In this document: positions 32,417 through 41,278 of the stretch, piece after piece
Position numbering within the stretch: position 1 is the stretch's first letter
How the letters are laid out: every line of letters starts with the position of its first letter
Assembly (NCBI GenBank): GCA_019424905.1
Contig: JAHYYP010000006.1
Coordinates: forward strand, 16,473 to 80,472
DNA: 64,000 nucleotides
Direction: 5' to 3'
Source of the DNA: Collinsella sp.
Lineage (GTDB): Bacteria > Actinomycetota > Coriobacteriia > Coriobacteriales > Coriobacteriaceae
The notes under the pieces: generated by a model
The model's database searches: none
Seen by the model: only the letters and a program-made list of their open reading frames with translations
What the model was told of the DNA's origin: nothing
Position numbers and translations under genes: made by a program

Positions 32417-35180
32417 ACTCGGCGCTCTTGAGGGCGCCGACCATGTCGATCTTGTTGAGGGTACGATTGGTAGCGAGGTTGACGATAAACGTAAAGCCGA
32501 AGGAAAGCACCACGGCAAGCACGTAGCTCAGCGGCTCGACTTCGACGTCAAAGTACAGCGACGGCATCTGCAGGATGTACGTAAAGCTCTCGGCAAGCAG
32601 GCCACCCAGCGGCACGCCCAGTGCGGTGCCAATCGCCGTGAGGATCAACGTCTCCTTGTTGACGTAATGGTGTACCTCGCCACGGCGGAAGCCCAGCACC
32701 TTGATGGTCGCCAGCTCGCGCTCGCGCTCGGAGATATTCGTGTTGGACAACGTAAACACCACCACAAACGACAGGCACGCCGCCATAAAGGTCACGAGCA
32801 CCACGACGGAATTGATGATAGTGAAGTTCGCCTCGTAGTTCTGCCAATGTTCGGCCGTGCTCGAGATGGTGAGCCAACCGTCACTCTTAAGATTCTTGCT
32901 AAACGCAATCTGGTCGGCCGACGAGCCCTTAAGCAGCACAAAGATGCCGTTAAGACGCGCGCTTCGGCCGAACGCGCGCTCATAGGTGCCCTGCGTCATA
33001 TAGAGCGTGTTGCCCAAATAGTTGAGCGAGATGTCGCTGACTTTGACCTTGGCGACGTTGAGCGACGAATCCTGGACCTGCGCCGTGTCGCCCGGCTGAA
33101 TCCCAAGAACCAGCTGTGAACTCTTGCTCAGATACACGTCTCCGTCACGCAAAGACAGTGGCTCTTTGGACTCATCCTCGAGACGCGCGTAGTCGTCCAG
33201 GTCGTTCGTGCGGTCATCGGGCACCACGATCAGCTGCACGGTCTCGCTCTTGCCGCCAAATGTAAAGGTGACGTTGTCGGTCATAATCGGCAGCGTCGAA
33301 GACACCGTCACGTTAGAATCCTTAGCCGCGCTGCGCTCATCCAATGCCGCGCACGTCTGCGAAAAATCGTCGGGATTGGCAACCGCCAGCAAGTCATAGC
33401 GCGTGATATGCCCATACTGCTTGGGCGAAAGCGCGACCGACGTGTCGCGAATACCCATACCGCAGATCACAAGCGCGGTGCAACCCGCGATACCGAAGAT
33501 GGTCATAAAGGCGCGCTTTTTGTAGCGAAACAGGTTACGTGCTGCCACCTTGTTCAAAAAGCCCATGCGGCGCCAGATAAAGCCGATGCGCTCGAGCAAG
33601 ATACGCGAGCCGGCGCGCGGGGCCTTGGGGCGCATGAGCGAGGCCGGAGTCTCGGCCATCTCGTGGCGGCAGGCGATAATCGTGGCGCCCACCACGCCCA
33701 CGGCAAACAGCGCCACCGAGACGATCGAGGACACGATGTCGTACGAAAGCAACATCTGGGGCAGCGAGTACATGTCGTCGAACACCGTAAACAAGAACAG
33801 CGGCAGGCCCACAAATCCGATGATGTTGCCGAGCACGCCGCCGATCAGACAAGCCCACAGCGCATAGTCCACGTATTTGGACAGGATGCGTCCGCGCGAA
33901 TAGCCGAGCGCCTTATACAGGCCGATGAGCGTGCGCTCCTCCTCGACCATACGCGTGGCGGTGGTAAGGCTGATGAGCACGGCGACGATAAAGAAGATGA
34001 ACGGGAACACCGTGGCGATGGCTTCAATTGACGAGCTATCGCTCTCCACGCTCGAGTAGCTTGCGATATTGCCGCGGTCCTGGATGTACCAGGTGCATTC
34101 TCCCAGATCGGAAAGCTCGGCGCGGGCGTCGGCAAACTGTTGGTCGGCGGCGGCACGGCGCTGGTCCAGGTCGGCTTGCGCCTGCGCACGCTCGTCGCTG
34201 CCCTCGGCCATGCGATTGATGTTGTCCTGCTCGATCCCAAAGAGCATGGCGGCCTGACGCTCGGCCGCATCCAAGCTTGTCGGCGTGTCGACCGTCAGCT
34301 CCTGAGCGCGCGCCTTCTCACGCTCCTCGCGGATCTTCTCTATATTGCCCTTGACCTCATTGATCTTTGCCGCGTAGGCATCCGAATATGAGTTGAGATC
34401 CTTGGCTCCCTCGACGACCACGTGGACCGCGGAGTAGGAAGAAGATGTCGCGGCGTCCTCGCTCACATAGAACTTATAGTCCGCCGCCGAAGCGGCGCGA
34501 AAGGCGTTGACTGTCGAGTCGGAGCTCACGTCGGTAGGATCGAGGACCTCGGCCGTAATGGTGTACTCGCCCGCGGCAAACTGATCCTTGGCGCTTTGGT
34601 TCGACGAGCTCGCGTCATTGGCGGCAAAACTCACCGTATCGCCGAGCTTTTTGCCCGAAGCCTTCAGGAACTTCGAAGTCACCGCGACCTCATCGGCGCT
34701 CTCGGGCAAATCGCCGTTCACGAGCACTGGCTGATCGATGTTCTCCTTGGAGAGACTTTGCACGACCACGCGTTCGCGCGTTGTGCCCACGGCGGTGTAG
34801 GCGGTCTCGGCGTAGATGCCCTCGGCCGTCTCGACGCCGTCGACCTCTTGGATAGCCGCAAGATCGTCGCGCGTAAGGCCATAGGTCGACTGCACGTTAA
34901 TGTCATAGACATTCTGCTGGTCAAAATAGGCGTCGACCGAATCGCACAAATCCTCGCAGCCTGCCTTAAGACCGCACATCACGCTCACGCCAAGCGCGGT
35001 GATGACCACGATGGACAAAAAGCGCTTAAGACTGCCGCGGATTGTGCGGTAGATGCCACGGCGAAATACCGTCGGCACCATATCGTTTGAGCTTTGGGCA
35101 GTGCGGTAGGTCGTAAAATCCTGCTCGCGCTCCGTGTTCCGCGCGTCGCGGCGTTGGCTGTTTTGGCGGTCCTGATCCAT
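32415..35180 (-). CDS. FtsX/MacB-type ABC transporter permease
   Basis: The 921-aa membrane protein has one N-terminal membrane segment, a large extracytoplasmic domain (about 70-395) with a long coiled-coil-like stretch rich in Glu, Arg and Gln (about 285-360), three central membrane segments, a second extracytoplasmic domain and three C-terminal segments: two FtsX domains, as in the large Gram-positive members. It pairs with the ATPase encoded just upstream (5-bp gap). The ATG at 35180 begins directly after the ATPase stop. Its job may be antimicrobial peptide resistance or lipoprotein/envelope handling; undetermined. Confidence 0.88.
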   Translation of the reverse strand: MDQDRQNSQRRDARNTEREQDFTTYRTAQSSNDMVPTVFRRGIYRTIRGSLKRFLSIVVITALGVSVMCGLKAGCEDLCDSVDAYFDQQNVYDINVQSTYGLTRDDLAAIQEVDGVETAEGIYAETAYTAVGTTRERVVVQSLSKENIDQPVLVNGDLPESADEVAVTSKFLKASGKKLGDTVSFAANDASSSNQSAKDQFAAGEYTITAEVLDPTDVSSDSTVNAFRAASAADYKFYVSEDAATSSSYSAVHVVVEGAKDLNSYSDAYAAKINEVKGNIEKIREEREKARAQELTVDTPTSLDAAERQAAMLFGIEQDNINRMAEGSDERAQAQADLDQRRAAADQQFADARAELSDLGECTWYIQDRGNIASYSSVESDSSSIEAIATVFPFIFFIVAVLISLTTATRMVEEERTLIGLYKALGYSRGRILSKYVDYALWACLIGGVLGNIIGFVGLPLFLFTVFDDMYSLPQMLLSYDIVSSIVSVALFAVGVVGATIIACRHEMAETPASLMRPKAPRAGSRILLERIGFIWRRMGFLNKVAARNLFRYKKRAFMTIFGIAGCTALVICGMGIRDTSVALSPKQYGHITRYDLLAVANPDDFSQTCAALDERSAAKDSNVTVSSTLPIMTDNVTFTFGGKSETVQLIVVPDDRTNDLDDYARLEDESKEPLSLRDGDVYLSKSSQLVLGIQPGDTAQVQDSSLNVAKVKVSDISLNYLGNTLYMTQGTYERAFGRSARLNGIFVLLKGSSADQIAFSKNLKSDGWLTISSTAEHWQNYEANFTIINSVVVLVTFMAACLSFVVVFTLSNTNISERERELATIKVLGFRRGEVHHYVNKETLILTAIGTALGVPLGGLLAESFTYILQMPSLYFDVEVEPLSYVLAVVLSFGFTFIVNLATNRTLNKIDMVGALKSAE

Positions 35181-35185
35181 GGGCG

Positions 35186-35887
<702 letters not shown>

Positions 35888-35940
35888 CGATTAATTCCCA
35901 TCTGGTCGGATAACTCTTTAGTATTACCCATTTCACGCCG

Positions 35941-35976
35941 ACCAAAAAGGGACAGGTTCATTTTGGCAGGTTTTAT
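35941..35976 (-). repeat. Dispersed repeat A, copy 5 (opposite orientation)
   Basis: This copy is inverted relative to the other five and somewhat shorter. It lies upstream of the ABC ATPase gene. Its opposite orientation shows the element does not depend on one replication direction. Confidence 0.85.
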
Positions 35977-36087
35977 ATGGGGAAACGGGGAGCGCAGGCA
36001 AGCGCCGGGAAGGCAGAGAAATCATCGACGGGGTCAGGCCGACCGCCAAACACAACGCACGCATCTCTATCTGTCAGCAAAATCATT

Positions 36088-36101
36088 CGAACAGCTGTTC
36101 G
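36088..36101. promoter_or_regulatory. LexA (SOS) box
   Basis: CGAACAGCTGTTCG is a perfect palindrome matching the Gram-positive/actinobacterial LexA consensus (CGAAC-N4-GTTCG). It lies just upstream of a TATGAT -10 element (36106-36111 or 36111-36116) and about 57 bp before the GyrI-like start, where bound LexA would block transcription. Confidence 0.75.
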
Positions 36102-36157
36102 TTTCTATGATATGATTCCGTTATCTAAGCAGGCCAATACGCAGAAAGGCGGCCAAC

Positions 36158-36796
36158 ATGGCGTTCGACTTTAAGAAGGAATGCAAGGAGCTCTACAAAC
36201 CTGCAAGCAAGCCGAGCATCGTAACTGTCCCGCCTATGAGCTACGTTGCCGTTCGCGGAAAGGGCGACCCAAATACTGAAGGTGGCGAGTATCAAAACGC
36301 CCTGCCGCTGCTTTACGGCATCGCCTATACCGTCAAGATGTCGAAGAAAGGCTCAAGGAGTATCAAGGGCTATTTCGACTTTGTGGTACCGCCGCTCGAG
36401 GGTTTCTGGTGGCAAGACTCCCCGAGCGGCGACATCGATTATGTACGCAAGGACGATTTCAACTTTATCTCGTGCATTCGCCTGCCCGATTTCGTCACCC
36501 GAGATGACTTTGACTGGGCAGTCGCGGAAGCCACGACCAAAAAGAAACTTGACTTTTCTGCCGTCGAGCTGCTTAAAGTTGACGAGGGCCTCTGCGTTCA
36601 ATGCATGCACACCGGGCCCTACGACAACGAACCGGCGACCGTAGGCGCTATGAATGAATACACGACCGAGCAGGGCTATGTCCCCGACTTCTCAGACACC
36701 CGTTTCCATCACGAAATCTATCTCTCCGATCCACGCAAATGTGCACCGGAGAAACTTAAGACTGTGGTTCGTCATCCTATCAAGCGCGCTGAATAG
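36158..36796 (+). CDS. GyrI-like (SbmC-type) small-molecule-binding domain protein
   Basis: The 212-aa protein has the GyrI-like layout: an N-terminal beta strand with MSYVAVRGKGDPN, a central LYGIAYTVKM...GYFDFVVPPLEGFWW segment and C-terminal MHTGPYDNEPATVGAMNEY plus HHEIYLSDPRK. The family includes SbmC/GyrI, which protects gyrase, and stand-alone binding or hydrolase proteins. A perfect LexA box in the promoter ties it to DNA damage, in keeping with a gyrase-protective or detoxifying role. AGAAAGGCGG precedes the ATG. A single gene. Confidence 0.85.
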   Translation: MAFDFKKECKELYKPASKPSIVTVPPMSYVAVRGKGDPNTEGGEYQNALPLLYGIAYTVKMSKKGSRSIKGYFDFVVPPLEGFWWQDSPSGDIDYVRKDDFNFISCIRLPDFVTRDDFDWAVAEATTKKKLDFSAVELLKVDEGLCVQCMHTGPYDNEPATVGAMNEYTTEQGYVPDFSDTRFHHEIYLSDPRKCAPEKLKTVVRHPIKRAE

Positions 36797-36909
36797 CGTG
36801 GAGCGTCATCTCACGCGCTAGGTTTTAAGCCAGCCAACCAGCCGCCTCCTAGGCCGTCCGGTAATTATCTTGACGCGGCCCGTCGCATCTTATAAGTTTG
36901 TTTTGCTAA

Positions 36910-36965
36910 AGCTGGAAAGCCTCTCAACGATGCGCAACTCCAGCTCTTTTTCTATCAAGAGGCTT
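36910..36965 (+). promoter_or_regulatory. Attenuator-like leader of the Abi pseudogene
   Basis: AGCTGGA (36910-36916) pairs with TCCAGCT (36939-36945) followed by a T run, forming a terminator. AAGCCTCT (36917-36924) could instead pair with AGAGGCTT (36958-36965), masking the ribosome-binding site. The two foldings are mutually compatible only in part. Function is inferred. Confidence 0.35.
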
Positions 36966-36967
36966 AA

Positions 36968-37313
36968 ATGAAATACCGGAAGTCGCGGATATCCATCTAA
37001 CGAACAAATAGCACTATTGACAGAATACAGGGGTCTTAAGTGCTCTGATCAAAGCGAACTCGAGCGAGCTTTGGTCGAAGTCGGCCACTACAAACTGTCG
37101 GCCTACTGGTTTCCCTACAAAACCAAATGCAAGTCCGGGATTACCATCTTTCGCGAAGGCACAACATTCGAAACCATCATCTACACGTATGAATTTGACC
37201 GAGCCCTCCGGCAGTTAATGTTTGATGCGGTCGGCAGAATTGAGATCTACCTCAAAAGCAGAATTGCCTATCTTGCCTCTGAGGAACGCGGGCCTTTCTG
37301 TTACCCAGATGTC
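36968..37313 (+). pseudogene. Abi_2-type (AbiD/AbiF) abortive-infection gene, frameshifted and truncated
   Basis: An ATG at 36968 with AAGAGG upstream encodes MKYRKSRISI, then a one-base shift near 36998 is needed to reach the frame continuing NEQIALLTEYRGL and GHYKLSAYWFPYK, IYTYEFDRALRQLMFDAVGRIEIYLKSRIAYLA. These are clear Abi_2 signatures. The frame loses similarity near 37305 and runs into chloride-channel-derived sequence in another frame. Only about 115 of some 300 residues remain, so the phage-defence gene is dead. Confidence 0.8.
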
Positions 37314-37531
37314 GCCATAACGAGGCTCAACTCGGCATGTCCATCGCGCTTTGCGCCGCGCTGGGCTACGCAGCCGTCTTTGGCAGCGCCACCAATACGC
37401 TGCTCGCACCCATCCTGATTGGCTGCGAAGTCTTCGGTTTCGGTAATCTGCCGGCATTCTTCATCGTCTGCGTCGCGGCTTACCTGTTCAACATGGATAA
37501 GTCGATCTATGCCCTGCAGAAGCGGGCGTAG
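37311..37531 (+). pseudogene. C-terminal remnant of a ClC-type chloride channel/antiporter
   Basis: In a different frame from the Abi fragment, the sequence reads NEAQLGMSIALCAALGYAAV, then FGSATNTLLAPILIGCEVFGF and a final NMDKSIYALQKRA before a stop. The GSATN...EVFGF region matches the late membrane helices of ClC proteins. About 70 residues remain of more than 400, without start or upstream domain. It marks a deletion that fused two unrelated genes. Confidence 0.7.
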
Positions 37532-37558
37532 AAAGATGTCCAAGCAAGTGGTCTCAAC

Positions 37559-37645
37559 CGGAAACGGCATCCCACTCTAAGGCTGTATTCCGGGACACGG
37601 TTTCCGTTTGGGACGCCATTCGGAAAGCGCATCCCGTTCTTTCAC
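37559..37645. repeat. Imperfect inverted and direct repeats around GGAAAC-GCATCCC
   Basis: CGGAAACGGCATCCC (about 37559), its near complement GGGACACGGTTTCCG (about 37595) and a third related GGAAAGCGCATCCC (about 37621) occur within 90 bp between the pseudogenes and ogt. No ORF. Confidence 0.45.
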
Positions 37646-37675
37646 GGCGTCTTGGCTATGCAAAGTGCTCGAACG

Positions 37676-38254
37676 TTATTCCTCGTACGCGCCCTCGAGC
37701 CGAAGCAGCCACTCCTTGCGGTCAAGCCCGCCGGCATATCCGTTAAGCGAGCCGTCGGCGGCAACCACGCGATGGCACGGCACAATGATCGAAATAGGAT
37801 TCCGCGCGACCGCGGCCCCCACGGCACGGGGAGACACAACAGGTGCTTCGTTTCCCGGTACACGATGTCGAGCCGCAACACGCTGGGCGATCTCACCATA
37901 CGTAGCGACCTCGCCACGCGGGATAGAAAGCAGCTCAAACCAAACCTCACGCTGAAACGCCGTGCCAATCATATGCAACGGCGGCGTAAACCGAGGCTCC
38001 TGCCCCGCAAAATAAGCATTCAGCCAAGCCCAAGAACGCTCAAGCACCGAAGAAGCCGCGCCATTTGCCGGACTCACCGAAGACATCCCACCGGTACCAG
38101 AAACCGCATCGGCGCCTTCAACATGTTCGGGATCTTCTTTGAGAAGCGTGGAGCCAAAGTGCTCCTGCCCCTCAAACCAAAGCCCCGTCAAACCGCGGCC
38201 ATCAGCGGCAAGCAGGATTTCGCCCAAAGGCGAAGCAAACGTCGTCGTGACCAC
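37676..38254 (-). CDS. ogt: Methylated-DNA-protein-cysteine methyltransferase
   Basis: The 192-aa protein has the MGMT C-terminal domain with active-site IIVPCHRVV, the preceding GTAFQREVWFELLSIPRGEVATYGEIA helix-turn-helix region and the late GYAGGLDRKEWLLRLE. It transfers O6-methyl groups from guanine irreversibly to its Cys. Between the N-terminal beta domain and the HTH lies an unusual Gly/Ser-rich insertion (about 45-68). It has its own promoter region next to a tandem repeat. Confidence 0.92.
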   Translation of the reverse strand: MVTTTFASPLGEILLAADGRGLTGLWFEGQEHFGSTLLKEDPEHVEGADAVSGTGGMSSVSPANGAASSVLERSWAWLNAYFAGQEPRFTPPLHMIGTAFQREVWFELLSIPRGEVATYGEIAQRVAARHRVPGNEAPVVSPRAVGAAVARNPISIIVPCHRVVAADGSLNGYAGGLDRKEWLLRLEGAYEE

Positions 38255-38315
38255 CAGCGGCTCCTTTCAAAACTCCGCAACATAATACCGCGAATTGTGC
38301 AGACAACCCCAATCG

Positions 38316-38475
38316 ACCCCAAAGTCACCCAAGGCAGCAGGCGCGCAGCGCCGCAGCTGCCGCACGACCCCAAAGTCCCCGCAGGCAGCAGGCGCAACGC
38401 GCCGCAGCTGCCGGCCGCGCCCCACAGTCCCCAAAGGCGGCAGGCGCAAAGCGCCGAGGCCGCCGCCGGGGCCAG
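38316..38475. repeat. Three imperfect tandem repeats of about 52 bp
   Basis: Each unit has CCCCAAAGTC or a close variant, then a hairpin with GGCAGCAGGCGC against GCGCCGCAGCTGCC. The third unit has diverged (GGCGGCAGGCGC/GCGCCGAGGCCGCC). The stretch is very GC-rich with no start codon or ribosome-binding site for the open frames across it. It lies between asd and ogt. Confidence 0.7.
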
Positions 38476-38587
38476 GGCCCGCAACGGCCACGTGCCCTCA
38501 CATCAGCCCAGCGGCCCCAGCCAACAACGGCCCCATCGCAGGCCGCTCGCAGCCGAGTCACCGCAGGCGGGGGCCGGACAGGTCACA

Positions 38588-39613
38588 CTACTCGCAGAGC
38601 AGCTTAGCGATCTGGACGGCGTTGGTTGCCGCGCCCTTACGGATTTGGTCGCCGCAGCACCAGAAGGTGATGCCACGCGCGGCCTCGGGGTTCGAGATGT
38701 CGCGGCGTACGCGACCGACCCAAATCAGGTCCTGGTCGGAGGTGTCCATCGGCATGGGGAAGCGGTCGTGCGCATCCTCGGCGCTCATGTCGTCAACTAG
38801 CTTGACACCCGGAGCGGCAGCCAGCGCGGCACGGGCCTCTTCCACCGTGATGTCGCGCTCGAACTCAAGCGTGATGCTCTCGGAGTGCGAGCGCAGCACG
38901 GGCACGCGCACACAGGTGCAGTTCACGCGCAGCTCGGGCAGATGCATGATCTTGCGGCCCTCGTTTTGCAACTTCATCTCCTCGGAGGTAAAGCCCTCCT
39001 CCTTGACGCCGCCAATCTGCGGAATCAGGTTGCTCGCGAGCTGGGCGGCAAACGCGCGCGGCTCGGGAATCTCCTCGCCACGGCCCAGGGCGGCCAGCTG
39101 AGCCTCGAGCTCGGCCATACCGGGGGCGCCAGCACCCGAAGCCGCCTGGTACGTCGAGACGATCATGCGCTTCACGCCAGCGAGCTGATGCAGCGGCCAC
39201 GTGGGAACCAGGCCGATGATAGTCGCGCAGTTGGGGTTGGCGATAAGGCCGTGATGCCACTTGATATCGTCGGCATTGATCTCGGGCACGACCAGCGGCA
39301 CCTCGGGATCCATACGGAAGGCATGGCTGTTGTCGACCACGACGGCGCCGCGCTTGACGGCCTCGGGCAGCAGCTCCTTCGCGATATCGTCACCGGCGGC
39401 TCCAAGCACAATGTCGCAGCCCTCAAAGGCCTCGGGGCAAGCCTCTTCGATCACGATCTGCTCGCCACGGAACTCGACGGTCTTGCCCGCAGAACGCGCG
39501 CTCGCCAGCAGCTTGAGCTTGCCAACCGGGAACTCCTGCTCGTTGAGGCACTCGAGCATCTGGGTGCCCACGGCTCCCGTCGCGCCCAAAATAGCAACCG
39601 TGTACTGTTTCAT
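38588..39613 (-). CDS. asd: Aspartate-semialdehyde dehydrogenase
   Basis: The 341-aa protein has the NADP-binding GATGAVGTQML near the N-terminus, the active-site Cys in NPNCATIIGL, and the GAPGMAELEAQ segment typical of the family. It reduces aspartyl phosphate to aspartate semialdehyde for lysine, methionine and threonine. The ATG at 39613 has AAAGGGGGAAGC upstream. It follows lysC on the same strand, but two hairpins in the gap suggest partly separate expression. Confidence 0.95.
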   Translation of the reverse strand: MKQYTVAILGATGAVGTQMLECLNEQEFPVGKLKLLASARSAGKTVEFRGEQIVIEEACPEAFEGCDIVLGAAGDDIAKELLPEAVKRGAVVVDNSHAFRMDPEVPLVVPEINADDIKWHHGLIANPNCATIIGLVPTWPLHQLAGVKRMIVSTYQAASGAGAPGMAELEAQLAALGRGEEIPEPRAFAAQLASNLIPQIGGVKEEGFTSEEMKLQNEGRKIMHLPELRVNCTCVRVPVLRSHSESITLEFERDITVEEARAALAAAPGVKLVDDMSAEDAHDRFPMPMDTSDQDLIWVGRVRRDISNPEAARGITFWCCGDQIRKGAATNAVQIAKLLCE

Positions 39614-39687
39614 GCTTCCCCCTTTAAAGGTTGTGGCTTTTGCCCGCACGCCAAGCAGGCCGATTATTGTTGCCAGTGTATACAAGA

Positions 39688-39714
39688 ACGGGGCGGGCAC
39701 GAAACCCGCCCCGT
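39688..39714 (-). terminator. GC hairpin between lysC and asd
   Basis: ACGGGGCGGG pairs with CCCGCCCCGT around a short loop; TTCTTG follows on the minus strand. A second A/T hairpin (39747-39755 with 39765-39773) precedes it. Probably lysC terminator or attenuation site. Confidence 0.75.
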
Positions 39715-39786
39715 CGAAACGAAACCGAAACGAAACGCCCCGCCATAGATTTTTGAGGCAAGTCCAAAAATCTACTGGGATAGCAG

Positions 39787-41175
39787 CTACTTGTGGAGCG
39801 CGACCAGAGCGGGATCGACCGGCGCGGGAGCCTCCAGATCGGAGACCTTCACAATGCCGTTCTCGTCGGAGAAGGCGCGGTAAATGGTCTGAATCGCCAG
39901 ATCAAAGTCCTTCTCCTCCACACCGATGATGATATTGATCTCGTCGCAGCTCTGCGAAATCATACGCACGCTCACGCCAGCCTGGCCAAGCATGCCAAAC
40001 AGGTGGCCCGAGATGCCGGCACGACCGCGCAGGTTACGGCCGACGGTCGCGATAAGTGCCAGACCCTCGACAACCTCGATCTCGAGCGGCTCGACCTCCT
40101 GCTGAATGTCGCCCACGAGCGAGTACAGTGAATCGTGAACGTCCCGCTCCTGCACCACGGCGCCAAAGCGGTCGACACCGGTGGGCATGTGCTCGACGGA
40201 AACGTCATAGCGCTCGAACACCGAAAGCGCACGGCGCATAAAGCCGACGCGGGGCTTGGTGCGGTCGCGGGCGACGTTGATGGCGACAAAACCGCGCTTG
40301 CCGGTCACGCCGGTAATGATGGGCTCCGCCTCGCCTTCATCAGCCGTCTCGCTAATGATGGTGCCGGGGTCCTGCGGCGCATTGGTGTTCTTGATGACCA
40401 GCGGAATGCCTGCCTCGCGCACGGGGAACACGGCTTCCTCGTGCAGGACGCTTGCGCCCATGTACGAAAGCTCGCGCAGCTCCTCGTAGGTAACGCGCGC
40501 AATGGGCTGAGCCTCCGGAACAATACGCGGATCCGCAGAATAGAAACCCGAGACGTCGGTCCAGTTCTCGTAAAGGTCGGCGCCCAGGCACTTAGCCAAA
40601 ATCGAGCCCGAGATATCGCCGCCGCCACGATCGAGCAGCTTGATCTGGCCCTCACGCGTCGCGCCGTAGAAACCGGGCATAACAAAGCCGCCCTGCTGAC
40701 CGTACTCCTGCACCAGCTCGGAGGTGCGGTTCATGCTGAGCGTACCGTCGTGATGGAACGCAACGACCGTCGCGGCATCCAGGAACGGCAGGCCCAGGTA
40801 CTCGGCCATCAGGCGAGCGGTGAAGTACTCACCGCGGCTCACGAGCTCCTCGGTGGAGTAACCGCCCGAGCGGGCGCGCTCGGCAAAGGCCGCGAACTCC
40901 TCGCGGATGGGATAGGTAAGCTCCAGCTCGTCAGCAATATCAAAATAGCGCTGGCCAATGTCCTCGAGCAACTCCTCGCACGACACGTGATACTTAACGT
41001 GCGCGTTAACCAGGTAGAGCAGGTCGGTCACCTTGGTGTCGCCCTTAAAGCGGCGACCGCAGGCAGAAACCACCACAAAACGGCGGGCAGGGTCGGCATC
41101 GACGATGGCCTTGATCTTCTTGAAGTGTTCGGCGTCGGCGACCGACGAGCCGCCAAACTTGGCAATCTTAATCAT
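39787..41175 (-). CDS. lysC: Aspartate kinase
   Basis: The 462-aa protein has the kinase signature KFGGSSVADA at the N-terminus, the conserved SRGEYFTARL and LDRGGGDISGSI segments, and two C-terminal ACT domains (about 315-455; GFMRRALSVFERYDVSVEHM and GRAGISGHLFGMLGQAGVSVRMI). It phosphorylates aspartate, and the ACT domains carry feedback inhibition by lysine and/or threonine. It is divergent from thrC. No lysine riboswitch is seen in its short leader. Confidence 0.95.
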   Translation of the reverse strand: MIKIAKFGGSSVADAEHFKKIKAIVDADPARRFVVVSACGRRFKGDTKVTDLLYLVNAHVKYHVSCEELLEDIGQRYFDIADELELTYPIREEFAAFAERARSGGYSTEELVSRGEYFTARLMAEYLGLPFLDAATVVAFHHDGTLSMNRTSELVQEYGQQGGFVMPGFYGATREGQIKLLDRGGGDISGSILAKCLGADLYENWTDVSGFYSADPRIVPEAQPIARVTYEELRELSYMGASVLHEEAVFPVREAGIPLVIKNTNAPQDPGTIISETADEGEAEPIITGVTGKRGFVAINVARDRTKPRVGFMRRALSVFERYDVSVEHMPTGVDRFGAVVQERDVHDSLYSLVGDIQQEVEPLEIEVVEGLALIATVGRNLRGRAGISGHLFGMLGQAGVSVRMISQSCDEINIIIGVEEKDFDLAIQTIYRAFSDENGIVKVSDLEAPAPVDPALVALHK

Positions 41176-41278
41176 GGGCTGGAGGTTACCTTTCTAAAAG
41201 CCTCTGCGAACCTATTTTGCGTGCTCTGATACCATGGTTTCACCGATTGGGACCAAGGCATCCGAGGAGCAGTGTTAT

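Noticed and set aside
32303..32518. Short frames encoding a peptide like RDRFILAGFI, also seen near other repeat A copies
   Set aside because: The peptide is simply the translation of repeat A in one frame; frames have no ribosome-binding site and different flanks.
37017..37418. Single intact 133-aa protein
   Set aside because: Its N-terminal part is Abi_2 in mid-domain and its C-terminal part is the wrong frame of a ClC gene, so it is a fusion artefact of decay.
38255..38587. Pro/Arg-rich frames through the tandem repeats
   Set aside because: The composition follows the GC-rich repeats; all frames are equally open and no start is supported.
39614..41278. Lysine or threonine riboswitch before lysC or thrC
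   Set aside because: Leaders are under about 100 nt, with no lysine-riboswitch-like conserved core; nothing supports it.
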